Below, piece by piece: positions 1 through 9,789 of a stretch of DNA of 64,000 nt. The translations under genes were made by a program, and so were the position numbers. The stretch comes from Zobellia uliginosa (GTDB taxonomy: Bacteria; Bacteroidota; Bacteroidia; Flavobacteriales; Flavobacteriaceae): positions 614,275-678,274 of the forward strand of contig NZ_FTOB01000002.1 of the NCBI RefSeq assembly GCF_900156625.1. Direction: 5' to 3'. Below the pieces are notes generated by a model, which ran no database searches, was not told where the DNA came from, and was given only the letters and a program-made list of their open reading frames with translations. Position 1 is the stretch's first letter; every line of letters begins with the position of its first letter.

Positions 1-320
1 ATATACCGCATTAAAACATTTACGTAATTGGGTCTAGACAATAAGCTGAAGGAGTGGGTGAGTTTTAGTTTTTTAGAGAGTCGAGCATACTTGTAAGCCA
101 AATATGGAAGTTTGATTAGTTTGAAAAAGCCGTTTTCATTGGCCTGTGATTTTTCGATATAATGAACGGGAATGTCTTCAGGAATATCATAACTGACCGT
201 GTTGTTCATTAGCACTAAATGTACGTTGTGTCCTTTGCTTTTTAAATAGGGCAAAAGGTACGAGACTACACGTTCAGCGCCACCGCCAGCTAAGGAGTAT
301 ATGAAGAGGGCTATTGTCAT
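1..320 (-). CDS. Glycosyltransferase family 4, N-terminal part only (runs off left edge)
   Basis: The first 106 residues of a GT4-type glycosyltransferase are visible, starting with ATG at 318-320 and continuing past the left edge. The start reads MTIALFIYSLAGGGAERVVS, the GGGAERV motif typical of the N-terminal Rossmann domain of retaining GT4 enzymes. The two other GT4 genes in this window carry the same motif at the same place. The protein most likely adds a sugar to the lipid-linked repeat unit of the exopolysaccharide at the inner face of the cytoplasmic membrane. The 81 bp between it and the next gene hold no obvious terminator, so co-transcription is likely. The sugar donor cannot be read from this fragment because the C-terminal donor-binding half is missing. 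Confidence 0.8.
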   Translation of the reverse strand, partial: MTIALFIYSLAGGGAERVVSYLLPYLKSKGHNVHLVLMNNTVSYDIPEDIPVHYIEKSQANENGFFKLIKLPYLAYKYARLSKKLKLTHSFSLLSRPNYVNVLMRY

Positions 321-401
321 TTGTAACGTTTTTTCAATTATTGGCTGATAGATTTCAAAAGGATGAGATCTAAGGTACTAGGGATGGATTAAAACTTTCA
401 A

Positions 402-1484
402 TTATTTTGATTTGGTGATACTTAGAAAAAAGGACTTGTAATCTTCCAAGATTATACTTTTATCGAACTTAGAGTAAACGGAATTGGAAACGGTTTTAGG
501 GTCAAAGTGCTCTAGATTGTTGAGGTGTTGAAGGTATTCCTTCTCATTCTTTGCAATAAAACCGTTTACGCCATCTTCAACTATTTCTCGAGTTCCTCCA
601 GGAGCGTCAAATACAATAACGGGAGTACCTACTGCACAACTTTCTAATAGAGCATTGGGAAAACCTTCTGCAAAAGAACCCTGAAGATAAAAATCACTTT
701 CCCGAAGATATCGTTCGACATCATTTGTGAAATCCACAAATTTCACCTTACTGGTTAAGTTCAATGTATCAACAGATTTTTTAATAGAATCTTTTTCGGG
801 GCCGCTTCCAATAATGGTGTAAACGAATGGATACTTAATATTTGAGAGTACGTTAAGTATTCTTAAATGCCCTTTAATAATAGCGAGTCTTCCTACTGTG
901 ATGAACTGAGTAACCCGATTCTTGTCTATAGGCTCGTTATGTTTTACGCTAAAATTTTCTGTGATGGGGTTGTGGATTATTTTGAGTTTGTTTTCGGGTA
1001 TTTGGTATTCTTGTTTGCAATCCAAATACATATCATAAGATTGGCAAACGATATAATTCAATTTTCGTAAAGCCCATTTTCTTAAAATACTGAAAAACTT
1101 ATTGGTACTTTTTGCCTGATAATCTGAACTGGCCTTGCTAACGCTAGCTTGACGACCGACAAATACAATTCGAGTAAAGATAGGGGAAATCATGCCCATT
1201 GATACGTTTAGATGATCAATGGAACTCATAATGATTTGCGGTTTTTCTTTTAATAGATGTAAAATTAAGTTTGGAATAGCAGTAAGAACCCTTGTCTTAT
1301 TTAAAAAGATAACATTAACACCCATTATATCATAAGCGGTATTTGCTTCATGACCTAAGACAAGAAGTGTAGTTTCGAAATCTGAGGAATTTAGATTTTT
1401 CGCCAAAAAAGACATGACTCTTTCAGCTCCGCCCGGCATTAAATTAGGGATAATAAAAATAGCCTTGGTTTTATTTTTTTTCAA
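402..1484 (-). CDS. GT4 glycosyltransferase
   Basis: A 360-residue retaining glycosyltransferase of family 4. The N-terminal domain opens with IFIIPNLMPGGAERVMSF. The C-terminal domain carries the donor-phosphate motif E-G-F-P-N-A-L-L-E with the two glutamates eight residues apart, followed by G-T-P-V-I-V. It has no signal peptide or membrane span, as expected for a cytoplasmic enzyme building a lipid-linked repeat unit. The start is a TTG inside the last codons of the upstream ATP-grasp gene (14 bp overlap), with no ATG before residue 16, which suggests translational coupling. Acceptor and donor sugars are unknown. The gene is visibly more AT-rich than the catabolic genes at the right of the window. 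Confidence 0.88.
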   Translation of the reverse strand: MKKNKTKAIFIIPNLMPGGAERVMSFLAKNLNSSDFETTLLVLGHEANTAYDIMGVNVIFLNKTRVLTAIPNLILHLLKEKPQIIMSSIDHLNVSMGMISPIFTRIVFVGRQASVSKASSDYQAKSTNKFFSILRKWALRKLNYIVCQSYDMYLDCKQEYQIPENKLKIIHNPITENFSVKHNEPIDKNRVTQFITVGRLAIIKGHLRILNVLSNIKYPFVYTIIGSGPEKDSIKKSVDTLNLTSKVKFVDFTNDVERYLRESDFYLQGSFAEGFPNALLESCAVGTPVIVFDAPGGTREIVEDGVNGFIAKNEKEYLQHLNNLEHFDPKTVSNSVYSKFDKSIILEDYKSFFLSITKSK

Positions 1485-2421
1485 CAGTTTCTATATTTAA
1501 TAATTGACCTAACTTTTTATCCCAAATTTCGGGTTTTATAGGGAGGTAACCTCCGTCGTGGTGAAAAGTGATTTCTCCAAAAAAAAGCTGTCCGTCGACA
1601 TCGTACCAGTCAACTCTCGCATAGCAAAAGGGTTGTGCTAGCTTTTCCGATAGTTTTTTCATCAAATCAAAGGTTTTGGGCTTTTCGATATCCGTATCGC
1701 TTGGGTCGGTATATTTCGTCCCTTTGTGTGAAGACCATTTGTAAGGTTCTCTAATCCAATCTTGGGAATACCAATTTCTATGATGTTCTTCAGTGCCTCG
1801 TCCAGCGTCAACCGATATCATTCTAACTTTACCATTGAAGCAATGCACCTTGTAGTCGAATGGAATGTTGCCGTTTTTATCTTGAAGTAGTTTTTCTACA
1901 ATAATTCTAGGTTCAATATTTTTATATTGCCATTCCCTAGAGCTCCAGTAGTAATTTTGTTTTAAGCGCTTTTTTAGGTTTTTTCTGGCTTCAATCCAGT
2001 TTACTTTACTTTTGTCGTATACAAATATCCCTCCACTACTGTCGTGGTTAGCTTTAATTATACAGGGTGTTTCTGGGATGTTTTCTGGTTTAATTTCGCA
2101 TGGGTCAAATGTTTCGAAAAAAAGAGGTACAAGATATTCATTCCCGATTTTCTCAATGACATATTCCCTTACTTTGTATTTGTCAGAACACATGGTGTGA
2201 AGAGATGTTCTATCGTACAATTTCAACCAATTTATTTTTTCATTGAGTGTTTCCGGGTTTTTGAGGTCAAGGGGATATCCCATATGCCATTTGAATTTCA
2301 ATTTTATGTAATTCTTGTCCGGTATGAATTTAGTTAAAAGACCAAACAGGAAATATATGGGTTGAATTAAATAATACCCTAAAGTTGTACGATGGTGAAG
2401 GTAATCAATCTTTTCTCTCAT
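1471..2421 (-). CDS. TupA-like ATP-grasp family protein
   Basis: A 316-residue protein resembling the TupA-like ATP-grasp family (Pfam ATPgrasp_TupA), named after a teichuronopeptide biosynthesis protein of alkaliphilic Bacillus. Recognisable segments are the N-terminal LNEKINWLKLYDRT and CSDKYKVREYV, the central IIKANHDSSGG (ATP-binding loop region), the EKLLQD stretch, and a C-terminal ARVDWYDVDGQLFFGEITF with acidic metal-ligand residues. ATP-grasp ligases join a carboxylate to an amine. In a polysaccharide locus the natural inference is attachment of an amino acid to a uronic acid, but some family members may act differently. It starts with ATG and overlaps the following GT4 gene by 14 bp, so the two probably form one transcription unit. 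Confidence 0.82.
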   Translation of the reverse strand: MREKIDYLHHRTTLGYYLIQPIYFLFGLLTKFIPDKNYIKLKFKWHMGYPLDLKNPETLNEKINWLKLYDRTSLHTMCSDKYKVREYVIEKIGNEYLVPLFFETFDPCEIKPENIPETPCIIKANHDSSGGIFVYDKSKVNWIEARKNLKKRLKQNYYWSSREWQYKNIEPRIIVEKLLQDKNGNIPFDYKVHCFNGKVRMISVDAGRGTEEHHRNWYSQDWIREPYKWSSHKGTKYTDPSDTDIEKPKTFDLMKKLSEKLAQPFCYARVDWYDVDGQLFFGEITFHHDGGYLPIKPEIWDKKLGQLLNIETVEKK

Positions 2422-2545
2422 AATAACAATATGGTTGGGGCTTAACGGTTAATTCTTAGTATTGTAAAGATTTTTCCCTTCATTACATATGTTACAAAAT
2501 TAAACAAAGATATAGACTTGTATGTAGGTCTATATTAGTCGTTTT

Positions 2546-4402
2546 CTATTGTATTGATAGGCCAGTTGCATTTTTCGAAAGCCACTGTCTTAATACGAGA
2601 ATTTTCCATATTACGGCGTAGTGGTTCCATGTACCTTTCATATGTTGCTGAACTAATTTAAAAACCTCATCCGGATTAATACAAGGAATTTTTTTTAAAT
2701 TTTCATAAGATAATTCAGATAGGACATAATCTTTCAATTCATTTTGAAACCAAATATTCAACGGAACCCCAAAACCTGATTTAGGTCGATTAAAAACTTC
2801 TTTGGGAACATGGGAGTAGAGTACCTCCTTTAATATTCTTTTTTGATTATTCGTTTCAAATTTAAAATTTGTAGGAAGAGACTCGGCAAGTTCTACAACC
2901 CTATAGTCCAATAAGGGCGATCGGGTCTCGAGGGAATACGCCATACTTGCCCTGTCCACTTTAGTGTTGATATCCCATGTCAAATATGTTTTAAGATCAA
3001 AATCAGATACTCTTTCGTAGATATTCTTTTGAGTATGAAAAAGATACTTCATTTCTTTTAGGCCACTAGTATCGTACGCATCTTTTAACCATGATACATC
3101 AGGGGTGGTCATAGATTTCACGTAAGCTTCTTCAATATTACTTAATTTTAAATATTGAGATAAGGTTTTTAAACGGTTGTTTTTATAGGGCACATGATGA
3201 ATCATTTCTCCGACTATTTTACGAAAAAAAATGGGGAACTTGTATACGTTTTTATTCGATTTAACCCATTCATACCGGTGATATCCTAGAAAACTTTCGT
3301 CACCTCCATCCCCAGATAAAGCTACGGTAACTTTCTGTTTGGTATGCTTTGCTAGAAGCATAGAAGGAATTGCAGAGGAGTCGGCAAAAGGTTCGTCATA
3401 AAAATCGCAAAAATTTTCAATTAGGCCGATTCCCTCTTTATAATCGCATTGAATAACATGATGGTCTGTTTTTAAATGATCGGCTACCTGTTGAGCATAA
3501 AGACTCTCGTCAAAACTTTTTTCATTGAATTTAACAGAAAACGTCTTAACCTTTTCGTTATTGTTTTTTGTTGCTAAAGCAGCAATTAGGGATGAATCGA
3601 CGCCTCCTGAAAGAAACACGCCTACTGGTACGTCGGCTACTAATCTAATTTTTACCGCATCGGTTAATAGTTCCTCTAGTTCTGCGGTTGCATCTTTATA
3701 GCTTCCCTTATAAATGGTATTGTTCAAATAGTCAATATCCCAATACTGGTGTGTTTTGAAGTCTGAATTAATGAGGTTATAAGTGAACCAATGCCCATCT
3801 TCCAATTTTTTTATTTCGTTAAAAATCGAGTTTGGAGAGGGTATTGAATTCCAGGTTAAATACTCTTGAATAGATTTTTTGGAGATGGATAAGTTGTTAT
3901 TGAACAGCTTGATCGAAGATATTTGACTGGCGAATTCAAATTGGTTGCCATTTAAGTAATAATAAAAAGGTTTTTGTCCTAATCTATCTTTTGCTCCGTA
4001 GAGAATATTTTTGTTTGCATCATAAATCACAAAGGCAAACATACCGTTCAAATGTTTGGCGCAGTCTTCTCCATATTCTAAATAGGCCGCACATATGACT
4101 TCGGTATCACTGGTAGTGGTAAAGGAATAACCTTTTTTTTCCAAATCTTGTCTTAAGGTTTTGAAATTATAGATTTCTCCATTGAAAACAATATGAACAT
4201 TATGGCTAAAGGTCATAGGTTGGTTCGATCTAGGGTCTAAATCGATTATGGATAATCGATTGTGGCCAAAAGTAATATTGCCTTTATGATTAGGATACAC
4301 TTCCCATCCCATTTGGTCTGGCCCCCTAAAAGCCGTTATTTCCAATTTCTGTTTGACTTGCTCTTCGCTATAGGGTATGGTTGTTCCGTAGATTCCGCAC
4401 AT
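2546..4402 (-). CDS. asnB: Asparagine synthetase-like glutamine amidotransferase (AsnB family)
   Basis: A 618-residue two-domain enzyme. It begins MCGIYG, so Cys2 is the expected N-terminal nucleophile of the class II glutaminase domain (about residues 2-210). The synthetase domain follows, with the PPi-loop motif SGGVDSS near residue 260 and a second conserved ALSGDGGDE motif. In housekeeping metabolism the family amidates aspartate. Copies inside capsule or O-antigen loci, such as WbpS of Pseudomonas aeruginosa, are instead thought to amidate uronic acids. With UDP-HexNAcA-forming genes and a TupA-like ligase nearby, amidation of a uronic acid is the preferred inference here. Upstream and downstream gaps are short and hold no clear terminator. 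Confidence 0.9.
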   Translation of the reverse strand: MCGIYGTTIPYSEEQVKQKLEITAFRGPDQMGWEVYPNHKGNITFGHNRLSIIDLDPRSNQPMTFSHNVHIVFNGEIYNFKTLRQDLEKKGYSFTTTSDTEVICAAYLEYGEDCAKHLNGMFAFVIYDANKNILYGAKDRLGQKPFYYYLNGNQFEFASQISSIKLFNNNLSISKKSIQEYLTWNSIPSPNSIFNEIKKLEDGHWFTYNLINSDFKTHQYWDIDYLNNTIYKGSYKDATAELEELLTDAVKIRLVADVPVGVFLSGGVDSSLIAALATKNNNEKVKTFSVKFNEKSFDESLYAQQVADHLKTDHHVIQCDYKEGIGLIENFCDFYDEPFADSSAIPSMLLAKHTKQKVTVALSGDGGDESFLGYHRYEWVKSNKNVYKFPIFFRKIVGEMIHHVPYKNNRLKTLSQYLKLSNIEEAYVKSMTTPDVSWLKDAYDTSGLKEMKYLFHTQKNIYERVSDFDLKTYLTWDINTKVDRASMAYSLETRSPLLDYRVVELAESLPTNFKFETNNQKRILKEVLYSHVPKEVFNRPKSGFGVPLNIWFQNELKDYVLSELSYENLKKIPCINPDEVFKLVQQHMKGTWNHYAVIWKILVLRQWLSKNATGLSIQ

Positions 4403-4625
4403 AAGTTAATATATTTCGTGTTTAGGAGATGTTTAAAACTATATTAGTAATTGAAAAAATCGAAGTTAGCTATTAGTATCGGCTTTTTACGAGCAGTAAG
4501 TTTTTAACCTGATATTTTCGACGTATGGTGTTTATTGATTGATGGTATTTAAATTAAATTGAACATAGATAGGGGATTATTAAGGACCGATGAGATAATG
4601 TTAACGAATATAGTCCAATTTAATT

Positions 4626-5775
4626 TTATGTGAATTTGAGTTCTCTGCTGTCATTTTCTACTTTTTTGATTTCTGAATATATCCACATAGCAGTAAATAG
4701 TAGATAACCATTAACAAAAAAACTATGATTAGTCATTAGTATATTGGCTAACGAAATAGCCATAAAAAATAATTGGGGGGTGAAGATTAAAAACGTTATA
4801 ACTTTTTTTTATCAAATAAATAAAATAGAAAACTAAAAGTAGAAAAGGGAATATTCCTGCTTCACCAAGTATTTTTAGATAGGAGTTGTGTACTCCTAAA
4901 AAACCTCCTAATCCCCCACCATTAAATGATTCGAATCCATTGCCAAAAAAAGGCTTCTCTAAAATGAAATCGTAAAAGGTAGCCCAAGTATCAAAGCGGG
5001 AACCTTCGTTAAGGTCTTTGGCGGCATCAGAGTCACCACTTATCGTACCTGCTAGCTGGGTGAGTCTACTATTTTTAACCGGTAAAAATGAATTATAAGT
5101 TATTAGCCCCAATAATAAAACAAAGCCTAGAACAAGTTTATTAATGTTTTTTATTGATAATTTAAGTGATATCAGGTTGATAATTAGCCATATAAGTATA
5201 AAGGTTCTGGAGAATGTCAATAAGCCCATAAAGGTAAATGTCCACTGAGCAATGAATTTATATTTTTTGTTTTCTACCGAATAGCTTAAACCATAGCCTA
5301 AAATACATATAAATCCTGCTGCATTTGGATTTAGAAAGAAACCGCTATATCTGCCATAATCCTTTAATGAAATGTTAAAGAATAAAATTTGTAGAATTAT
5401 ACTAATAGCACCAATTAAAAGAAAAATGATAAATTCATTGGGGGAGGTGCGCTTCACTACTTCATAGCCACAAATAATAACAATAAAATACTTCACCCAG
5501 ATTATCAAATGAAATTGTAACTCGGGTATATAAGATTGTCCAGAAAGGCTAGAAATCACAAAGTATAATATGCCTATAATTACAAACCATTTGTGGATGC
5601 CTGTTCTTTTATTAATTAGATAAAATACAATTAAAAGACCAAAAGACAAATAGCTTAGAATGGACGATAGTACAGGATTCATATACTTCAACACAAATCC
5701 CGGTATATTTAATAAAATCAGAGCTAAAATGCTATATTTTAGAATGTTGTTTAATGTTAAAGGACTAGGTTGCAT
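4626..5775 (-). CDS. wzy: O-antigen ligase/polymerase-like membrane protein (Wzy), frameshifted near its 3' end
   Basis: A polytopic membrane protein with many hydrophobic spans and the periplasmic-loop motif GVHNSYLKILGEAG, typical of the O-antigen ligase/Wzy polymerase family; it likely polymerises repeat units in the periplasm. Read without correction the ORF stops at 4729 (348 residues, ending YFVSQYTND). Skipping one base in the A8 tract (minus strand, 4803-4810) opens a frame continuing with hydrophobic sequence (FLIFTPQLFFMAISLANILM, then TNHSFFVNGYLLF) to a TAA at 4626-4628. This gives 382 residues and a natural last transmembrane span. The shifted tail looks far more like family sequence than the uncorrected one. 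The cause may be a sequencing error, a real mutation or slippage. It starts 6 bp after the next GT4 gene. Confidence 0.8.
4803..4810 (-). repeat. A8 homopolymer at the wzy frameshift
   Basis: Eight consecutive T on the + strand (A8 in the coding sense) lie exactly where the wzy-like gene changes frame. Seven A residues would restore the longer reading frame (LIKKVITF instead of LIKKSYNV). Such tracts are common sites of sequencing indels, slipped-strand mutation and transcriptional slippage; the sequence alone does not decide which applies. Confidence 0.7.
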
Positions 5776-5781
5776 ATGAAC

Positions 5782-6882
5782 TTATACTAGTTGATTAATA
5801 TACTTTTCCCATTTTTCCGAAATAATATCAACTCTTAAATTTTTGGTGGATTCAATGGCCTTTGTTCTAAATTTATCTTGGAGTTCTTTATTTTTCATTA
5901 GTTCAATTAACTTAGACTCAAGTATTTTTTGGTTTCCGACAGGGATTAAAAAACCATTTTCCCCATCAGAAATTAAATCGGACGGACCATAGGGGCAATT
6001 TGTTGAAATAGATGGAATACCAAAAAATAGGGCTTCCATGAGTGCATTGGGAAAACCTTCATGCTCCGATGTAAAGACAAAAATACTAGCTTCATTATAA
6101 TACGTGTGAACATCTTTCTTTTTTCCTACAAACAATGTCTGATTAGAAACCCCTAAGTTTTCGGCCAATTTAATCAATTCCTGTTTTAGAGGGCCGTCTC
6201 CCACAAAAATCAGCTTCCAATCAACATTGGGAATGTTAGCGAAAGCATTGATCAACAAATCCTGGGCTTTGCCAGACTTTAAGCTGCCAACATTAAGAAT
6301 GTGCTGTTTTCTATGATTCGAATTGAGGTTTAACTGTCTTTTTGATTGTAATAATTTTCCAACTGGGTTTTGAATTACTACAATTTTATTGGGGCTAATA
6401 ATTTTTGTATAATACTCTTTATTGCCTTCAGTCTGTACAATAAGAAAATCACAATATTTGTAGCTGTAATTTCTTAATTTTATTAGGGATTTGGGAGGAA
6501 TGTCCACATTGTGGTTTGCACGTTCACTTATGATACAAGGTATTTTAGACCATTTTGCTGCCCAGATTGAGTAAATATTTGAGGTGGTCATAAAGCTAAT
6601 CAATAATTCGATATGGAATTGTTTAATAAATTTTTGAATAGCTTTAACTCTATTAACACCATCTAGTAGTGAGCGGATGACATTGGTGTTCGTTTTGATT
6701 TCTTCACTGCAATGGACTATTTGAATTCTTTGGTCCAAGGAATAGAAGGGGGTAGCTTTGATTAAAGTAATTATGATTATATCATGCCTTTTGATTAGGT
6801 CGTTTGCCAATCCCGTAACAACTCTCTCTGCCCCTCCAGATCCAAGACTGTAAATGACAAAGGCGATTTTTTTTCTTTCCAT
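5782..6882 (-). CDS. GT4 glycosyltransferase
   Basis: A 366-residue cytoplasmic GT4-type glycosyltransferase. The N-terminus reads IAFVIYSLGSGGAERVVTGL, and the C-terminal donor site shows SEHEGFPNALMEALFFGIPS with the E-x7-E spacing, then GPSDLI and GENGFL. Comparable motifs in the genes at 1-320 and 402-1484 show that these are paralogous enzymes, probably adding successive sugars of one repeat unit. The wzy-like gene starts only 6 bp downstream, so the two are almost certainly co-transcribed. Upstream lie 265 bp (6883-7147) of AT-rich DNA without a recognised gene. Acceptor and donor sugars cannot be predicted. Confidence 0.9.
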   Translation of the reverse strand: MERKKIAFVIYSLGSGGAERVVTGLANDLIKRHDIIIITLIKATPFYSLDQRIQIVHCSEEIKTNTNVIRSLLDGVNRVKAIQKFIKQFHIELLISFMTTSNIYSIWAAKWSKIPCIISERANHNVDIPPKSLIKLRNYSYKYCDFLIVQTEGNKEYYTKIISPNKIVVIQNPVGKLLQSKRQLNLNSNHRKQHILNVGSLKSGKAQDLLINAFANIPNVDWKLIFVGDGPLKQELIKLAENLGVSNQTLFVGKKKDVHTYYNEASIFVFTSEHEGFPNALMEALFFGIPSISTNCPYGPSDLISDGENGFLIPVGNQKILESKLIELMKNKELQDKFRTKAIESTKNLRVDIISEKWEKYINQLV

Positions 6883-7147
6883 GAGGAATTTATTGTAAGT
6901 TTAAGTTTGTGGGACTATTTTAAAAAAAGAGTATGGTTTAATTAAAATTGACCTGAGTAATGAGCGGGTATATGGATAAGTAAAGTAGCATAGTTTTATA
7001 GCCCTTGTTAGATGGTATAATTGTAAATAATCTCAAAAAACTAAACATACCTTGCTCTATCTGTTAAAATAATTATTGGTTACTAAGTTTTATGCCTTAC
7101 TAATTACTTCGTATGAAAATATAAAATTTATTTCACCTAAAGATTAA

Positions 7148-8053
7148 TTAGACTTTTAAAAAAAAACGTTTAAAAGCTCTGGAGGGCAGTAAAATCAGGA
7201 AGGTTAACAGGCAGGTTATGAATCGTTTTGTGTCGAGGGAATTTTCTTTGTCATAATAGAAATAAGATGATTTTATATATGAAAATGCGGTATTTCGATA
7301 ATAGGGTTCTTTAATTATGGTGAAAGGAGAAATATGTTTTAATTCTAAAAACGAAGAATAGTAATGTCTTTTTTCTACTTTTAGTCTCGATTTTTTTTGT
7401 TGAATATATCCATCTTCAGAAATGCAATAAGTCCGATGAACAATATTTACACATAAAAAATCATAATGTTTGTTAATCCTGTTCCATGAAACACTCGGGT
7501 CAACTCGAGAGTTAGGGTTAGTAAATTTTTTATATTTTTTTAAAACAGCAGTCCGCCAACTATGCCATTTCTCACCTTTTGGCGGGCCGTTTCTTTCCAA
7601 GACCCTTTGTTTGAAATTTACTTGCCAAAAATTTGACGGAAACTTTTCACCGATAATCTTACCCTGTTCATCCTGCACTAAAGTCCATACTGCTCCTATT
7701 TGTAGGCTATTTTCGGTTTTGTCAATAGTGTCCCAAATTAGTTTTAAGTCTTCTAATGTATTCGACGAGAAAGTGTCATCATCATCGGCGATAATTGTAA
7801 AAGGTCGGCTACACTTGTCTATGCCAAAATTAACAACAGCAGCTTTGCCTAAATTATGAGGTAATTTATAATATCTTATATTGAATTCTTTTTCAGTTAT
7901 CTGCCAAGCTTTAACAATCTCTTCTGTGTTATCTTTACTTGCATCATCAATGATAATCCATTCAAAACCTTTGTAGGTCTGATTTTTTAGTGATTTGTAC
8001 ACCCGCTCTATGACATCTGCTCTATTGTGAGTAGGGGTAAGTATGCTAAACAT
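7148..8053 (-). CDS. GT2 glycosyltransferase
   Basis: A 301-residue inverting glycosyltransferase of family 2 (GT-A fold). The N-terminus SILTPTHNRADVIERVYKSL, then WIIIDDASKDNT and the DDDD segment at residues 90-93 (the DxD-type metal and nucleotide site), are diagnostic. A central stretch with KGEKWHSWRTAVLKKY fits GT2 enzymes of capsule loci. The C-terminus carries a hydrophobic segment (FITCLLTFLILLPS) that may sit on the membrane. It is flanked by 265 bp and 197 bp AT-rich gaps, so it may be transcribed with its neighbours without tight coupling. The sugar is unknown. Confidence 0.9.
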   Translation of the reverse strand: MFSILTPTHNRADVIERVYKSLKNQTYKGFEWIIIDDASKDNTEEIVKAWQITEKEFNIRYYKLPHNLGKAAVVNFGIDKCSRPFTIIADDDDTFSSNTLEDLKLIWDTIDKTENSLQIGAVWTLVQDEQGKIIGEKFPSNFWQVNFKQRVLERNGPPKGEKWHSWRTAVLKKYKKFTNPNSRVDPSVSWNRINKHYDFLCVNIVHRTYCISEDGYIQQKKSRLKVEKRHYYSSFLELKHISPFTIIKEPYYRNTAFSYIKSSYFYYDKENSLDTKRFITCLLTFLILLPSRAFKRFFLKV

Positions 8054-8250
8054 AAGCTAAATTTTAGGTGAATGGAAAATGCCGAAAAAATGTTCCGGAC
8101 CTTACTGCTTGTTGTTGTAATTTAAGGGACGAAAATAAGGTATTTAAAACGTATTGGGCTAATTATCGGTTTAATTCCCTGTTTGATCGGTCGAATTTGA
8201 TATCTACGGTATGAGACTTCAAGAAGCAGGTCTACTGTTCAAAAAACTAT

Positions 8251-9789
8251 TTATCGATTCTTTATACCATTTGTGAGACGTTTAATTAAATCTCGAAAAT
8301 ATCTGTCGCTCAAATATAAAATCCCACCGTATAAAACAATTGTAATTATTGTGACACAGAATGAGAAGAAAAGAAAATCATATATATTTTCCATTTTTGA
8401 CATTAAATAGTTTTTAGTAATATACCGAATGCCCAAGTACACTGGAGAAAATATGAGGAGAAGTTTTAAAAAGCCGAATATGTATTCATAGAAAGGCCAT
8501 TGAAAAGCCTTGGTAAAAAGAAAAAACGGTCGCCACAACATAATAATCAAAATAAGGCTACAGCTGGTTCCCAATAGTATGCCGGTTAGCCCGAATTTGG
8601 TCACCAAGAGCATTGAAACTGAGAGATTGATTATACTTTGGGCTATTGGGGCCCACGTGTCGGAATACAGTCCGTAGGCTTGTTTAAATACATCCACAGG
8701 TTGTCTGACCTGTAGCATAAAGAAGTTTATGGCAAATAAGGCTACAGTGGTTTCAGAAAGAATATATTTTTCACCCAGCCATAGTACAATAAAAGGGTCT
8801 ACAAGCGTGATAATCCCTATGCTGACTATCCCGGCTATAAAAAAGCGGAAGGACATTAATTCCCAAAACACCTGTTTGATGGAGCTTTCATTTTTTTCAG
8901 CCACCAAATTTCCTACACTGGCATTGGTCCCTGAAAAGAATTTGTTCAGCAGGGTGGCAAAGTTGAGAATGATCAATTGGTAGTTGCCAAAGAAAGCTAC
9001 GGTCTCGACATTGATAAAGGAGAATATTAAAATATTGTCCGTGCCGTTGGAGACAAAAGTCCCCAATTTATGTAGGCTGATCTGTTTTATTTTTTTTATG
9101 AGTTCGGGGTACGATTTAAAATCCTTGCTTTTTTGCCCGTTGTTGAGAGATAATGATAACCAAGGGTACTGTTTGGTCGTTTTTTTACGTAAGGATATGG
9201 TAAACAAGATGGAACTCAACAGTTCGAGGGTCACCCAGGCAATAAAGCTTTGAAAATAGAATACAAGGATGATCTGTATAATAATTTTTGTTATGTTGTA
9301 GCTTTGAAGGTACTTGGCTACCATGTATTCTTTTTGATCGGCCTGAAACAAAAGCATATGGTAGTTAAAAAAATACCCCAATAAGGAACTCGCTAAAAAG
9401 GTGGAAAAAGCATAGTAGATAAGAGGTAGGGAGATATCTACATCTTCAAATATGAGCGGAAAGAAGGCGGAAAGTATCAATGCCAAACCAATGATTGCCC
9501 ATCCGATTTTTTTATAGATATTGCCAAAAAATCGGATGATGTGGTTGATTTCTTGGTGGTTTTTATCAAAAATAGGCTTATAGAGGGTATAGCCAATAGC
9601 AGTTCCTATTCCCAGTTCGGCCAGATTTAAGAAGCTTAGGAAGCTTTGAAGGGTAGAGGTAAGGCCCATAAAGTCATCCCCGAGGTTTTCAAGGAAAATT
9701 TTTCGGGCAAAGAATTGGGTAAAAATAAAAATGACATGAAAAAAAACGCTAACCTTCGCGTTTTGAATAGTATTCTTGAGTCTAGACAT
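8251..9789 (-). CDS. wzx: Oligosaccharide flippase (Wzx-like)
   Basis: A 512-residue integral membrane protein with roughly a dozen to fourteen hydrophobic segments and no catalytic motif. Its size and start (FFARKIFLENLGDDFMGLTS, then FLSFLNLAELGIGTAIGYTL) match polysaccharide-biosynthesis flippases of the MATE/MOP superfamily. Its role would be to move undecaprenyl-pyrophosphate-linked repeat units to the periplasmic face, where the Wzy-type polymerase of this locus works. The start ATG shares one base with the stop codon of the upstream GT2 gene (TAATG arrangement at 9787-9791), a sign of translational coupling. The presence of wzx, wzy, wza and wzc shows that the locus uses the Wzx/Wzy-dependent route. 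Confidence 0.9.
   Translation of the reverse strand: MSRLKNTIQNAKVSVFFHVIFIFTQFFARKIFLENLGDDFMGLTSTLQSFLSFLNLAELGIGTAIGYTLYKPIFDKNHQEINHIIRFFGNIYKKIGWAIIGLALILSAFFPLIFEDVDISLPLIYYAFSTFLASSLLGYFFNYHMLLFQADQKEYMVAKYLQSYNITKIIIQIILVFYFQSFIAWVTLELLSSILFTISLRKKTTKQYPWLSLSLNNGQKSKDFKSYPELIKKIKQISLHKLGTFVSNGTDNILIFSFINVETVAFFGNYQLIILNFATLLNKFFSGTNASVGNLVAEKNESSIKQVFWELMSFRFFIAGIVSIGIITLVDPFIVLWLGEKYILSETTVALFAINFFMLQVRQPVDVFKQAYGLYSDTWAPIAQSIINLSVSMLLVTKFGLTGILLGTSCSLILIIMLWRPFFLFTKAFQWPFYEYIFGFLKLLLIFSPVYLGIRYITKNYLMSKMENIYDFLFFSFCVTIITIVLYGGILYLSDRYFRDLIKRLTNGIKNR

Noticed and set aside
7470-7859. 129-residue plus-strand ORF opposite the GT2 gene
   Set aside because: It is antisense to the GT2 catalytic core (DDDD site) and has no recognisable features.
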